A DNA stretch of 64,000 bases from assembly GCA_963556495.2 (NCBI GenBank), contig OY747700.1:1153501-1217500 (forward strand), given 5' to 3'. Positions 34,907 to 46,362 of this stretch are shown here, piece after piece. Position numbers and translations under genes: made by a program. The DNA comes from Valencia hispanica (Eukaryota > Chordata > Actinopteri > Cyprinodontiformes > Valenciidae). The notes beneath the pieces were generated by a model. That model saw only the letters and a list, made by a program, of their open reading frames with translations, did not search any database and was not told where the DNA came from. Each line of letters begins with the position of its first letter. The stretch's first letter is position 1.

Positions 34907-37900
34907 TTAAAATTGATCAAAAGTACATTTTGTTTTTATAGCCTTTTTGTTATTAGAAGAGGAAACTGTGTTCATATATGACTTCAAATCCACTATAAAG
35001 AGATTGTACTGTGGTTTCTTACGAATAACTTTACATTTGTGAATATGGTACTTGGACAGGAACAGAATTAGATTAATAAGATAAAAACTGGAAGAGTCCT
35101 TTGGCTTGTATTCAGTGATCCCAAAAATGACATTTTTTAAATATAACAAAAAATCTGGCTTAATAGCCAGTGAGATCAAAGCAGTAATGTCTTTCCAAAA
35201 GTCTTTTGTAAACAGACAATCCCAAAAAAGATGGACAGTGGTCTCTGGGGAAAGATTGCAGAAAGAGCACAAAACATCGATGTCAAAATTAAATCTTTTT
35301 TGAATACAGACTCTGTATAATCTTAAAGGAAACTTCCTTAGATTTATTGGTGATTAAGAATTTATTTGGTAAAGACCATATTTTTGTCCAATTAAGATCT
35401 TGCCAGAATGCATTCCAGTAGCTAACACAGGAAGGGGTTGAAACCAGAGCTTGTTGTAGAACAGAACGAATTTTAGAATTAAACAATTGTTCCTTTGTGG
35501 TGAAACAAATTTGTCCAATGAAGGTTTGCTTTGGGTCTATGATGTCTTCAGATCTAAAAAGAGAAGAGTCAACTCCTTTAAACAACATCAGTATACCTGT
35601 TGGAATTGCATGGAAAACTGTGCTGTATTCTTTTAAAGAAACAGAAATGTTGTACTGTTTAAGAAATTCTGGATATGTATATAAACAGCCTTTATTATTA
35701 AGCAATTGGGAGACGTTCAGAATGCCTTTATCAACCCAGTTACGGAAAAATAATGATTTGTTTTTATACAAAATATTACAGTTGTTCCAAATATAGTGTC
35801 TATGTGGAGAGAAGTTGTGCTTATACATCAAAGACCATGCTAATAATACTTGTTGGTGGAAGTTAGAGAGCTTGATTGGTATTTTTGAGATTTTGTAGTT
35901 ACATAGGAGGATAAATTGTAGGCCACCAACATGTGAAAAAACATAATGAAATAAAATTCCAAATAGAATTTGGGTTTTTAAGGTAGGCTCTAAGCCACTT
36001 TATTTTAAATGTATAATTAAGCGAATCAAAGTCTATAAAGCCTAAGCCACCTGCTCTAATTTCATTTTAAACAACAGATTTCCGTAAATAGTGTGTTTTG
36101 TTCTTTCACATGAAATCAAATAACATTCGATCTACAGATTTACTTATGGATTTGTCTACATACAAGGACTGGGAAGCATAAATGAATCTAGATACACCTT
36201 CTGCTTTGGTGAGCAGTACTCGACCTCTCAGAGAAAGGTCTCTTTGTAACCAACTATTGAAGATTTTTTTTGACTTTTCTATAATAGGTGTAAAGTTATC
36301 AATGCTTCTATTCTTACTGTTTTTAGATATGGTAATACCCAAGTATCTTACTGAGTCTTTAACAGGAATGCCACAGATTGAAGAATAGGGGCTTTCTTTG
36401 ATTGACATCAGCTCGCATTTATTTAAGTTAAGAAAAAGACCTGAAGCTTTGGAAAAAGTTTTAATAATATTAATTGCAGGGGAGATCTGGGATACATTCC
36501 TTAAAAACAGCTGTATCATCAGCTAACTGACTAATGGTAATAATCCTATCTGCAATGGAGATTCCTTGTATAGTGCTGTTTTTGATTTGAATATTTAGAA
36601 ACTCAGCTGCCAATAAAAACAGATATACAGAAAGTGGGCAACCCTGCCGAACTCCTCGTTGGAGATTAAACCTGGGGGAGGTGCCTGTTGAGAGTTTAAT
36701 TGAACTATTTCCACCTGCATACAAAGTATGCACACAATTATAGAAAAAATTACCAAAGCCAAATTTTTTTAGCGTTGTAAATATAAAATCATGCTCGATG
36801 GTGTCAAATGCCTTATGAAAGTCCAAAAACAAAATAAAGCTATTGTCCTCTATAAGTTCAGAGTAATCTAGTATATCCATAATTAGTCTAAGATTGTTTG
36901 AGATGTGACGATTTTTCATAAAACCAGATTGGCATTCGTCGATGAGTGAGTTTATTATTGTTTTTATCCTGTTAGCCAACACTATTGCGAAAATCTTGTA
37001 ATCATTATTTAGCAGGGATATTGGTCGCCAGTTATCTAACAGAAGAGGATCTTTATGCGGTTTAGGGACCAGAGTAATAATGGCTTGACGTAGGGTAGGG
37101 GGGAGAATAGTTTTTTGTATACTTTCTGTATAAACAGCCAGTAAAAAGGGAGTTAAACTTGCAGTACATTTTTGATAAAACTCAGATGTAAGTCCATCAG
37201 ACCCTGGTGATTTGTTCAATTTTAGCTGGCTTATGGTCTTTCTTACTTCACTTAGGTCTATTGGTCTATCACAGATAATTGTTTCCACTACTTTATTTTC
37301 TTCCTTTTTCCTATTCTTTGCCATGTCACTACTAAATTTTCTAAACAATTTGGATACTTCATATTTTAATCCCTATTATTCCCTATTAAGGCAAAAAGAG
37401 CTTTCCTTCAAAGCTTTATTCCAAAATTCCTCAATGAGACGCTCCACTTTCGAACAAATTTCCTCATGTTTAAGAACACTACTATTAAGTTTCCAGTATG
37501 ATGGCTTAGGAAAATTCAAGGTTGATGTTAAGGGGATAGAAATAAATACAGTTTTATGATCAGTTAAAGGAGAAGGTAGAATATTTGAGGATGCATTACT
37601 GAAGTCTTTAGAAATGAGCCAATAATCAATTCTTGAACGACTTGTTAACGATTTGTTTGCCCATGTATACTCTCTTTGAAATTTATGCGTTTTTCTCCAA
37701 ATATCTATTAATTTATATCTGTCAATAAAATAAACTAAGTAATCATTCTGAAGACTTTTATTTTTAGGTGGCCATCTATCTATTAAGTTATTTAGAACAG
37801 TATTGAAATCCCCTCCTATAACAATGTTACTATTTGGATATTTAGTTAAAAAATAAAGTAAGCGGCCTTCTAATTTATGTATAAAAAAGAGTTTTCTGAC

Positions 37901-38289
37901 TTATTATTGTAACCATAAACATTTGCTATAATTATCTTTTTATTTAGAGACTCTATTACTAGTATAATGTAGTGACCTTCATCGTCTGTTTCAGAAGTTA
38001 AGACACGTCCATTAAAACGGTTTTTAAAGACAGATACTCCAGCAGAGTGCTCTGTTCCATGTGACAGCCAAATGTCAGACCCCCACTGTGTTCGCCAGAA
38101 ATTTAGATCTGTTGAAGTTGAGTGAGACTCCTGGAGAAAACAAAAGTCTGTGTTCAGTTGCTTACAGTACAGAAAAATCGCTTTTCGCTTTAAGTGATTT
38201 CTAATGCCTCTCACATTTAAGGAAATAATGGATAAGGACATAAAAGAGAAAAAAGAAAAAGGGGGATGAAAGACAAGAGTTAGAACCAA
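34907..38289 (-). pseudogene. L1 ORF2 (broken)
   Basis: Endonuclease near 38289-37870 (LSIISLNVRGIRNHLKRK, FCFLQESHS, IIIANVYGYNNKSE). RT at 37348-36470 (LNKSPGSDGLTSEFYQK, LVPKPHKDPLLLDNWRPISL, FLDFHKAFDTIEHDFIF, GVRQGCPLSVYLFLLAAEFL, QLADDTAVF). C-terminal part at 36519-34907 with a Cys/His motif (MCSFCNLSPETTVHLFWDC). Several frame changes between these blocks. Confidence 0.82.
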
Positions 38290-38585
38290 ATATAACTTTT
38301 TGAAAAAGCTGGTCTTCTGGGACTAACAAACAAGTAAATTCTGCTAACCAGCCAATCCAAAAACATTCTGAACAGTTTGGGGAGAAACTTAAGCATAAAT
38401 GGCTAAGTTTTTGAACTATGAAACAGTAAAGGTATGAATTTTTCATACTTATCCATTTATTGCTAACCTGAGAGTAACACCAGAATAACTTATAGTAATC
38501 ACTGGTAAAAGATGCATCAGAAACATAACTAAACATAAACACAAGTCACAGTGTTTTACCAGCGAGTTGGATTGATCCTTCTTTA

Positions 38586-39193
38586 CTAAGGGAGGATTTC
38601 AGTTCCGTTCACAACGGCCCGACCGCCTACAAAATATGCTCTCTTGTTTTCTTTTCTTGCCTTCTCTACTGCAGGCCATAATTTCCGTCTTTTCTCTCGA
38701 TCTTTGGCAGATAGGTCTTCTACAAACTTTAGTTTTCTTTCCTGCAGGAAAGAGGAGCGTTTGGCAGAGCGCCAAATAGCATCCCGGTAAAACCGGAGGG
38801 CGAAGCGAATGATAATCCCTCTAGGACGTGCATCGCCGTCTTTCTTCGTCCCAAAGCGGTGCACCACGTCGATCGCTCCTGGTAGCTCACCCCTCGCCTC
38901 TGGTAGCACAGCCTGGCAGATGCTGATGGCCTCCTTCCACACATCTTGGCCCTCCTTCTCCTCCAGTCCAAAAAGGCGCTGTTTAAGTTCCACCGGCGTG
39001 AGTAACTCTCAAGCTGGGTGATGCGGTTCTCATGCAATTCACATATTTTCTGACAGCCGTGTACTAGCTTTTGACAGCATTCGACTTTGTTTTTCAAATC
39101 CTTTAGATCCGCAAAGATGAACTCTAACGAGTCTTTTACACCCTCGATTTGTTTTGAGTTATCTTTGAAGGCATCCAAGTTGTACCAGCTCAT
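38586..39193 (-). pseudogene. L1 ORF1 (one frameshift)
   Basis: Met at 39193 (MSWYNLDAFKDN), a coiled coil, then ESYSRRWNL. Here the frame shifts and continues as LKQRLFGLEEKEGQDVWKE, VHRFGTKKDGDARPRGIII, VEDLSAKDREKRRKLWP, ending at 38586. Only one frame change is visible, so this is a fairly young copy. Confidence 0.8.
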
Positions 39194-39202
39194 GAAGAGT
39201 CA

Positions 39203-40835
39203 GTGATGAAGGCAGTGAAATACAGCCCTCATGACCTCAAACATGAATATGAGTGGAAGGTGAAAGAAGGTACAAAAGCAAAATCCCTCCTTGATTTGGC
39301 GCAGAACCTGCTGAGTCCAGCATCTGTTTTCATGCCGGAAGGAGACCTCCATTGCACATCACACACTTCTACAGGACCAGACACGGAGTATGAGCAGACA
39401 TGGTTTAGCTCAGACACAGACACATTGAACATAACTACCGTGGTTTGGGACACACATTCAGCTGCACTGAATGTCTGTCTCACATCTGAACAGCAAACAC
39501 TTTACCGATTTCACGAAAATCCATACATTTCTCTTTCTAAACCGGCTGGGGTGAAATGGGAAATTGTGAAAAAACTTGTTCACCAAGCTCAGTCAGTTTC
39601 TGATTGGGAGCAAACAGAGAGCGACACCTCCGTTTTTTAATTCATTCAAAATCGGCGCACCTTTTTAAAACGCCCTGTCCAGTGCACAGTGCAGGTCACC
39701 AGAGTAGGTCATTTAACTGAAAACTCTGAGGAGATGCTGTCACACGCATTTCTACATGAAAAAACCACAGAAAAAAATGCAGAAATCAACCCCTCAATAC
39801 CCCTTCCCCTACCGCAGATCTCATCTGACTTGTGGGCAAAAAAATCATATGATGTGGGTTTAATTAAGGGTTGTAATCCTGTAAAAATCACACCAAAATC
39901 ATCCTTTCGTCCAGTTCAACGCCAGTACCTGTTAAAGGCTGAAGCAGTTTGTGGAATAAAAACCAGTGTTTGATGCTCTGTTAAACTCTGGGATAATTGT
40001 CGGATGCACGGATTCCCCCGGTCCGATGTCCGATTTTTCCAGTAAAAAAAGTCAGAGATACAGGTGAAGAATGGCGTTTTGTCTTAGACCTGAAACGCAC
40101 CAATGAATCAATAATTCATCGCGGCGCCAGTTCCCCGAACCCGTGTACTATTCTGTCACAGGTTCCACCTTCAGCTAATCATTTTTCAGTTGTTGATCTG
40201 AGTAATGCGTTTTTCAGTGTGCCAGTAGACCCAGACAGTCAGTTCTGGTTTGCTTTTGAGTATGAAGGGAAAGGTTACACGTTTACCCGCCTTTCACAGG
40301 GGTACATCGAGTCTCCTACTATTTTTAACATGGCAGTTAAAGAAGAGTTTGTGGGGACTAGTACTGTCTCCCGGATCAGTTCTGATTCAATATGTGGATG
40401 ATCTGTTATTGTGCGCTCATTCGGAAAAACAGTGTAAAAAAGACACTGTTGCCTTGTTGAAACATTTGCATGCTTTTGGACATAAAGCTAGTTTGTCAAA
40501 ACTGCAGTTTGTGAAGTCAGAGGTCATTTTTCTTGGTCACGTTATCTCAAAAAGCTCAAAGTCTTTGTCTACTAAAAGGATCAGAGCTGTTCAGCAGATT
40601 CCTAAACCGATCACCAAGAAACAAAGGATGTCCTTTCTCGGTTTAACTTCCTATTGTAGGAGTTTCATCCCGAATTATGCAGTATTAGAGAGGCCATTGT
40701 CTGAGCTGATACATGGGAAAAATATGGTGGCCTCTGCTGCCATCCAGTGGTGCCCTGAGGCATTGCAAGCATTTGAGCAACTGAAGAGGGAACTGCAATC
40801 CCCCCCCCCGCTCTTGCATTACCAGACCCGAAAAA
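39203..40835 (+). pseudogene. Retroviral pol remnant: reverse transcriptase
   Basis: A readable but stop-broken region. The first part (39307-39640) has no recognised domain. RT fingers and palm blocks follow from about 39900, including an intact YVDD catalytic motif near 40390-40400, with frame changes near 39973, 40030, 40380 and 40830 (a C homopolymer). No complete protease is visible ahead of it. Part of a defective provirus. Confidence 0.78.
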
Positions 40836-40836
40836 A

Positions 40837-41841
40837 ATGTATTTTCAGATGGTTGATGAGAAAAATGGGTGCATGGTTCCGGTGCTCTTGCAAGAACATT
40901 GTGGTTTGAAACGTCCGGTCGCTTACTACTCTGCAAAACTTGATCCAGTTGCAGCTGGACTCCCCGCTTGTCTGAGATCAGTCGCGGCAGCTGAAAAGGC
41001 TGTGTTAGCCTCGAGGGACATAGTGATGTACTCTCCTCTCACTGTATTTGTTCCGCATAACGTTGCAATTATCTTATTGGAACAGAGAACGTCACACCTG
41101 TCTGCAGCAAGATGGTTGAGGTATTCGTCAATTCTGTTAAATTTGCCGAATATAACAGTAAAAAGGTGTACGGGACTAAATGCTGCCAGTTTGCTGCCTA
41201 CGGACGATGACGGGGAACCCCATGACTGTCAGGCAGAATTAGAGGTACTGTGTACGCCACGACCTGATTTGACTGACACACCCCTGCAGAACCCTGACTT
41301 GATACTTTATGTGGACGGGTCAGCTTTCAGAGACCCGATGGGGGAAAATCGGGTGGGGTTTGCTGTGTGCTCTGATTATTGTACTCTGTCTGCAGGAAGC
41401 CTCCCGTCTAATTTCTCGGCACAGACTGCCGAATTGAAGGCTTTAACGAGGGCCTGTGAGCTGGCGAAGGACAAGGCTGTTAACATATGGGAAGACAGTA
41501 GCTATGCTGTAGGTATTGTGCATCATTTCGGGGCGCTCTGGAAGCACCGGAGATTCCTCAAGTCTGATGGTAAGCCCATTCTGAACGCACCCCAGGTGGC
41601 TGCGCTGCTGGAGGCAATTCTGTTGCCCTCCAGGATTGCTGTTATGAAATGTGCAACCCACTCCTCTGCTGGAGACATTGTTTTCTTGGGAAATTCTAGA
41701 GCCGACGCCGCGGCCAGAAGAGCCGCCCTACAGCCTCTGACAACTACATGTGTTGTCATGGCACAACTAGGGGATCAGCCAGATGTGACAGATGTGGTTG
41801 CTGTGCAAAGTTTTGCCACCTCATCTGAGATTTCAGCCTGA
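40837..41841 (+). pseudogene. Retroviral pol remnant: connection and RNase H
   Basis: 334 codons open. The RT connection region leads into an RNase H fold with a DGSAF first acidic block, an AELKAL helix, a DSSYA block and a C-terminal ADAAA. The frame stops at 41839-41841. Integrase does not follow, so pol is truncated by deletion. Confidence 0.78.
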
Positions 41842-42158
41842 AAGAAGGCAGGTTGTAAGAAAAATTAAGGGATGTGGTTTTCGGTTGAAAACAAACCATG
41901 TCTTCCTAGACATTTCTTTCCAGTTTTTGCTAAGTTCAGCCATGGACTGGATCATTGTTCAAACAGTGGTATGTTTGATTTCTGAGTGCTGGAAATCTGA
42001 CAAGCTTAGAGGTGATACATGTTGATGTTGATTACTGGACCTGTTCTATGCTTCACCTGCGTAGGTGGATTTTGAAACAGGAACAGGCGGGACCAGACGT
42101 TTACTGAGTTTGTGGCGACAGCAAGCTGAGATCCATTCTTCAGCCAAAGTGGGAAGGT

Positions 42159-42804
42159 ATGTGTGCTCACGTGATGTTAGCTTATGATGTCTCTATTGCA
42201 ATTGATCCATTCCAGGAAAGTGCAGGTTCCTCACATCACAAGTCTAGGAGAGAAGCACCTGTTCGAGGCAGCTTTGACGAGCAGGTGTACCTTGACGCGA
42301 CTGGTGTGCCACGCGGGGTCCCAGATGAATTTAAAACTAGGATTCAGATTCTAGCAGGGTTTGGGTCAATTTTGATGGATCTGTGTTACCTACATCCCTG
42401 GAAACACGGATACTAATGGTAGTGTATCAAGAGCTTTAGAAGGCCTGAGAGTCATGAAAGAGGGTCTTGTTAAGAATGCTGGTGTAAACACTAATCTAGG
42501 AGGTCTGAGCGATTGGTTGGATTCTGTATTGGGTGAGTGGAAATCACTAGCTATTTCTGTGCTTGGAGTTTGTGTTACAGCATTTGCAGTTTTCTCTGTG
42601 TGTGGTTGTTGTGTCATTCCATGCATTAGAGGTCTGGTGGTCAGAGTGGTTGACAGAGCTTTTACACATCAGATGTTAGCAAAATCTCTAGCTGGATTGA
42701 CAGAGGTGAGCAAACCTGATGCAGACGCCAAAAGACGAGGTGAAGGGGATGGAGACGATGGATGTGACATGGACACGCTAGACGACCTCGAGCTATATGA
42801 GTAA
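42159..42804 (+). pseudogene. Retroviral env remnant: transmembrane subunit, internally deleted
   Basis: Two frames. The first has a basic cleavage-like RREAP and a short downstream segment, then breaks near 42360-42416. The second holds the membrane-spanning stretch (hydrophobic from about 42538 to 42625, ending in CGCC) and a cytoplasmic tail with acidic end. The ectodomain between is largely missing, as is the surface subunit. Not functional as given. Confidence 0.72.
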
Positions 42805-43766
42805 TTGAACACAGATGTATAACAATTACATTTAAATCACCTTGTGAATTAGATTTTTTGATGTTTTTTTTTTCTATAACTGGTCTCGTGTCCTCCATGG
42901 CAGTTCCATGAAAATTTAGCAGGGTCTCATCCCAGGTAAAGCAGAGATTATATATTTTTTAAATTATTCTTTCATTAGTAGGTCATTTATGGGATGTCAG
43001 TTAGTTTTGTTATTTTTTATTTTCCTTATTCAATTCCAGTTCAATGTTATTCAATTATTTCCACTTTTTTTCAATTATTTCATTGTTTGTTTATTCATAT
43101 TAATCTATGAATAAGGGGAGGAGATTATAAATTCATTTATGAGCAGTGAATCAGTACTGAAATCGAGCCTATTGTTATTGATTACTACTGATCTGTTTTT
43201 TTGTTGCATAACCTCTTTAAAGGGTCACTGTGCAGCTGACAAATGAGTGACTGATGATCTTTTGATTTTGGGGTTTTCACAATGGATGCACATTTAAGGG
43301 AAGAGTATACGTTTCAATTTGTGAAAACTGTATTTTACTCATTCATGGGGAACTTGACTGATCCTGCCTAAAAAATATTTTTTTCTTCTCTATTTTTGCA
43401 GTTATTCCTTAGACATCCTGGTTTTGATGACGAGCGATGCAGAAATGGCTACCTTGGGGGCAAAGGAGTCGCCACATTCTTTTTCACCCAAGAAGTCGTG
43501 AGACGACAAACACGACCATAGGTTGGAGGTTGATCATCTTACGCCCCTGGGTTTTTTGAATGTGGTGTTGCATCGGGTCCAATACCTGTCATCAGGAAGG
43601 ATGTATAGAACTCATCATTTTGTTCAGAAATTGACTTACTGAAACATGTAATGCACAAAATTCATTGATTATTGTTGTTTTTTCCCACGGCCTGCCTTCT
43701 CATTAGTGGGTTTCAAGTGAGCATTTTTGATAATTTATTATTGTTGTTTTGTTTAAAACATATGAT
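42805..43766. other. Long non-coding stretch between env and the 3' LTR
   Basis: About 960 bp, AT-rich with no gene. It ends at a purine-rich tract. Unusually long for a space between env and LTR; it may hold inserted host DNA or an unrecognised accessory region. Confidence 0.4.
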
Positions 43767-43776
43767 AAAGAGGGAG
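43767..43776 (+). promoter_or_regulatory. Polypurine tract
   Basis: aaagagggag lies four bases before the LTR TG, the expected place for plus-strand DNA priming in a retrovirus. Confidence 0.6.
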
Positions 43777-43779
43777 TAC

Positions 43780-44248
43780 TGTAATGGAAGAATTGTAATG
43801 TTAATGTTCGGTGTTGTTCACATACTGATAGTTACTATGTGTCTGATCTTTATGATATGGTGACCAATCTGATTATGTGACACTGTATGAATTTAGGTCA
43901 GGTCAAACCTGCTGATTCAGACTCTTACAGCCTGGGTTGGCATGGCAACTCTCTGTTACATCTAAGAACGTCCTGACAGACATTGGTTATGTTGCTATAT
44001 CAAATGTTCTACGCCTAATGAGTCAAATGCCTACCGACTGAGAAATGTTTGTTTGTAATGTCATAGGTGATGGACCATGATTACTAAACCTATATAATCC
44101 TGTGTCTTGTTTTGGAAGGCAGGTCAGTATCGCATAATTCTCTCTGTTAACGCTGTACCTCCTTGTTTGATCAACCAAGTCTGTATTAAAACCTCAGAGA
44201 ATCTGAAGGAATCACTCTCATCTCTTTTATTTAAGAACTTCGATAACA
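43780..44248 (+). repeat. 3' LTR of the endogenous retrovirus
   Basis: 469 bp, starts TGTAATGG and ends GATAACA (TG...CA). A TATA-like tatataa lies near 44091 and attaaaa near 44186. A second, equally long copy is at 46465-46933, differing at about five positions by eye. Confidence 0.88.
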
Positions 44249-44629
44249 GGGGCTAAAGTGTCCCATTTTTAAATTTTACTATTGGGCCACACAGCTAAGG
44301 ACTATCATGCTTTACTTTTCAAGCAGAAATAATCTTCACTTGGTCGAAATGGAGTCTCGTAACTTAAAATGACCTCTTCCATCATTCATGTATTCTGACA
44401 AGACAAAAAAATCTACAGAAACAAACTAGAAATCCCATTCGAAGATGATGATTCAAATGTGGTATGATGTTGGTAAATATTTTAAAGAATTAAACATTTT
44501 GTCACAGTTAAGCCCACTATGGGGCAATCAGCTCTTTGTAACAGGAAGGACAGATGCAACTTTCAAACGATGGCCAACTGTAGGACTTAGGACAGTCCAA
44601 GACCTATAGCCATCAGAGTCAAATATAAA

Positions 44630-45557
44630 CTCAGCAAAAAAAGAAACATCCTCTGACTTTCAACTGTTTTTACTTTCAGTAAACTTAATGTGTGTAAATA
44701 TTTGTATGAACAGTAAAAGAGTCAACACCATAAGACAAACTAAAAATGTTTCACAGACATGTGACTAACAGAAATGGAATAATGTGTCCTTGAATGAAGG
44801 GAGGCTCAAAATCAAAAGTAGCAGTCAGTATCTGGTGTGGCCACCAGCTGCTTGAAGTACTGCAGTGCATCTCCTCCTCATGGACCAGATTTGTCAGTTC
44901 TTGCTGTGAGATGTTACCCCACTCTTCCACCAAGGCACTTGCAAGTTCCTGGACATTTCTGGGGGGAATGGCCCTAGCCCTCACCCTGCGATCCAACAGG
45001 TCTCAGTGATGGAGGGATTGTGTGTTCCTGGTGTGACTCGGGCAGTTGTTGTGGCCATCCTGTACCTGTCACGCAGGTGTGATATTCGGATGTACCAATC
45101 CTGTGCAGGTGTTGTTATACGTGGTCTTCCACTGCGAGGATGATCAGCTGTCCTTCCTGTCTCCCTGTAGCGCTGTCTTAGGCGTCTCACAGTGCGGACA
45201 TTAGCCACATCAGCAGTCCTCATGCCTCCCTGCAGCATGCCTAATGCACGTTCACGCAGATGAGCAGGGCCCCTGGACTTCTTTCTATGGGTGTTTTTCA
45301 CAGTCAGTAGACAAGTCTCTTTAGTGTCCTGCATTTTTAGAACTGTGACCTTAAATGCCTACGTCCTGTAAGCTGTTAAGGTCTTAACGACCATTCCACA
45401 GGTGCATGTTAACAAATTGATTATGGTTAATTGAACATGCATGGAAAACATTGTTTAAACCCTTTACAATGAAGATCTGTAAAGTTATTTGGATTTTTAC
45501 AACATTATTGTTGAAATACACAGTCCTGAAAAGGGACGTTTCTTTTTTTGCTGAGTT
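44630..45557 (-). mobile_element. Tc1/mariner element, transposase internally deleted
   Basis: Inverted repeats aactcagcaaaaaaagaaac / gtttctttttttgctgagtt, flanked by TA on each side (44628-44629, 45558-45559). On the minus strand 45334-44981 encodes the N-terminal DNA-binding part (RKKSRGPAHLRERALGML, RRLRQRYRETGRTADHPRSG) and 44996-44751 the C-terminal tail (ISQQELTNLV). The DDE core between is deleted, so this is a non-autonomous derivative. Confidence 0.9.
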
Positions 45558-45614
45558 TATTTATGTCATAGAGTTACAATCTAAATTTAAGCTTGATAAA
45601 AAAAAACACTTTTC

Positions 45615-45976
45615 TAAAGCTACATTGTGTATTTTTTTGAGTTGATTCTTAGCAAAAACCCTTTGTACTTTAAAAAATATGAGCTCATTCATGTGTGAAT
45701 ACTTCCACGTGATGAATGCCAGAGGGAGATTGTCTGCTCGCGACACGACACCAACATGTTTCCTGACTATATAACTAAATGCAATGTAGTTTTCTAAAGT
45801 AACCTCATCACTGGAAGGAGCAGTGGACGAAGTCGTAGTACTGGAAGTCATGTTAACCTTGGCATGAAACGGCCACCGTAGGAGTTAAAACGCGTTTGGA
45901 ATGGGGGGCTAGAACGTAATATTCATTTGGTTGTTTTACCGCTAGATGGGAGAAGTTCTTACACAATGTAGCTTTA
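45615..45976. mobile_element. MITE with TAAAGCTACATTGTGTA ends
   Basis: 362 bp bounded by taaagctacattgtgta and tacacaatgtagcttta, exact 17-bp inverted repeats. No coding. Inserted in the L1 fragment. Superfamily not settled; no clear target duplication seen. Confidence 0.8.
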
Positions 45977-46362
45977 AATAACTTCAACTGGGAAGTTTTG
46001 TGAAAGCTAATCTTAATAATCTAAACAAACCTCACCTTTCACTCTTTTTCACTCTTTTCACTGGAAAATTGATGGTTAAAAATAAAGTAAGAAAGGGCAT
46101 TATTACTTTTATAACCTCTTGATCTCCACTGCAGCAGGGAATTTGAGGGATAAACTTGTCTTAGAATGAGGATCTGTCGTTATCTCTTAAAGAGCAGGAT
46201 TGGGAAAGGGCTTGTGTTAAAACCCATATCATGTCTATAAATAGCCAGCTTAGAATACTACAATACAAATGGCTCATGCACGTGTATGTTACATCTGTGC
46301 AACTTTAATGAATGTAATAACATTATACCGGATGTATGCATAAGGTGTGGCTTCAGAGGGAC

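Larger units (their letters stand above)
34724..39306 (-). mobile_element. L1/Tx1-type LINE, antisense, inserted in the retrovirus
   Basis: A poly(T) run from 34725 on the plus strand is its A-tail. ORF2 then ORF1 follow in reverse order, up to the ORF1 start at 39193. A 9-base cctgctgag occurs at 34715-34723 and at 39307-39315 and may be the target duplication, which would place the 5' end at 39306. If that match is chance, the 5' end is nearer 39195. ORF1 and ORF2 both have frameshifts. Confidence 0.82.
32421..44248 (+). mobile_element. Endogenous retrovirus (gamma/epsilon-like), internal region and 3' LTR
   Basis: Gag, reverse transcriptase, RNase H and env transmembrane remnants occur in order on the plus strand, ending with a polypurine-like aaagagggagt and an LTR. 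The 5' LTR is not seen. Integrase, the env surface part and most of the protease are missing. The gag part is split by a hAT element (32863-34238, itself holding an L2) and the element is further split by an antisense L1 (34724-39306 at most). All coding regions have stops or deletions. Genus-level placement is an inference from RT and TM layout. Confidence 0.82.
44249..46362 (+). mobile_element. L1-type LINE ORF2 C-terminal fragment, interrupted twice
   Basis: Reads FKELNILSQLSPLWGNQLFV then RTDATFKRWPTVGLRTVQDL near 44485-44610. It is interrupted by a Tc1 element (44630-45557) and a MITE (45615-45976), and resumes with KEQDWERACVKTHIMSINSQ and RILQYKWLMHVYVTSV near 46180-46300. Stops present. 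The right edge is cut by the LINE at 46363. Confidence 0.68.

Noticed and set aside
40390..40402. RT catalytic motif considered as a bacterial retron or diversity-generating RT
   Set aside because: Surrounding RNase H, env and LTR make it a vertebrate endogenous retrovirus.
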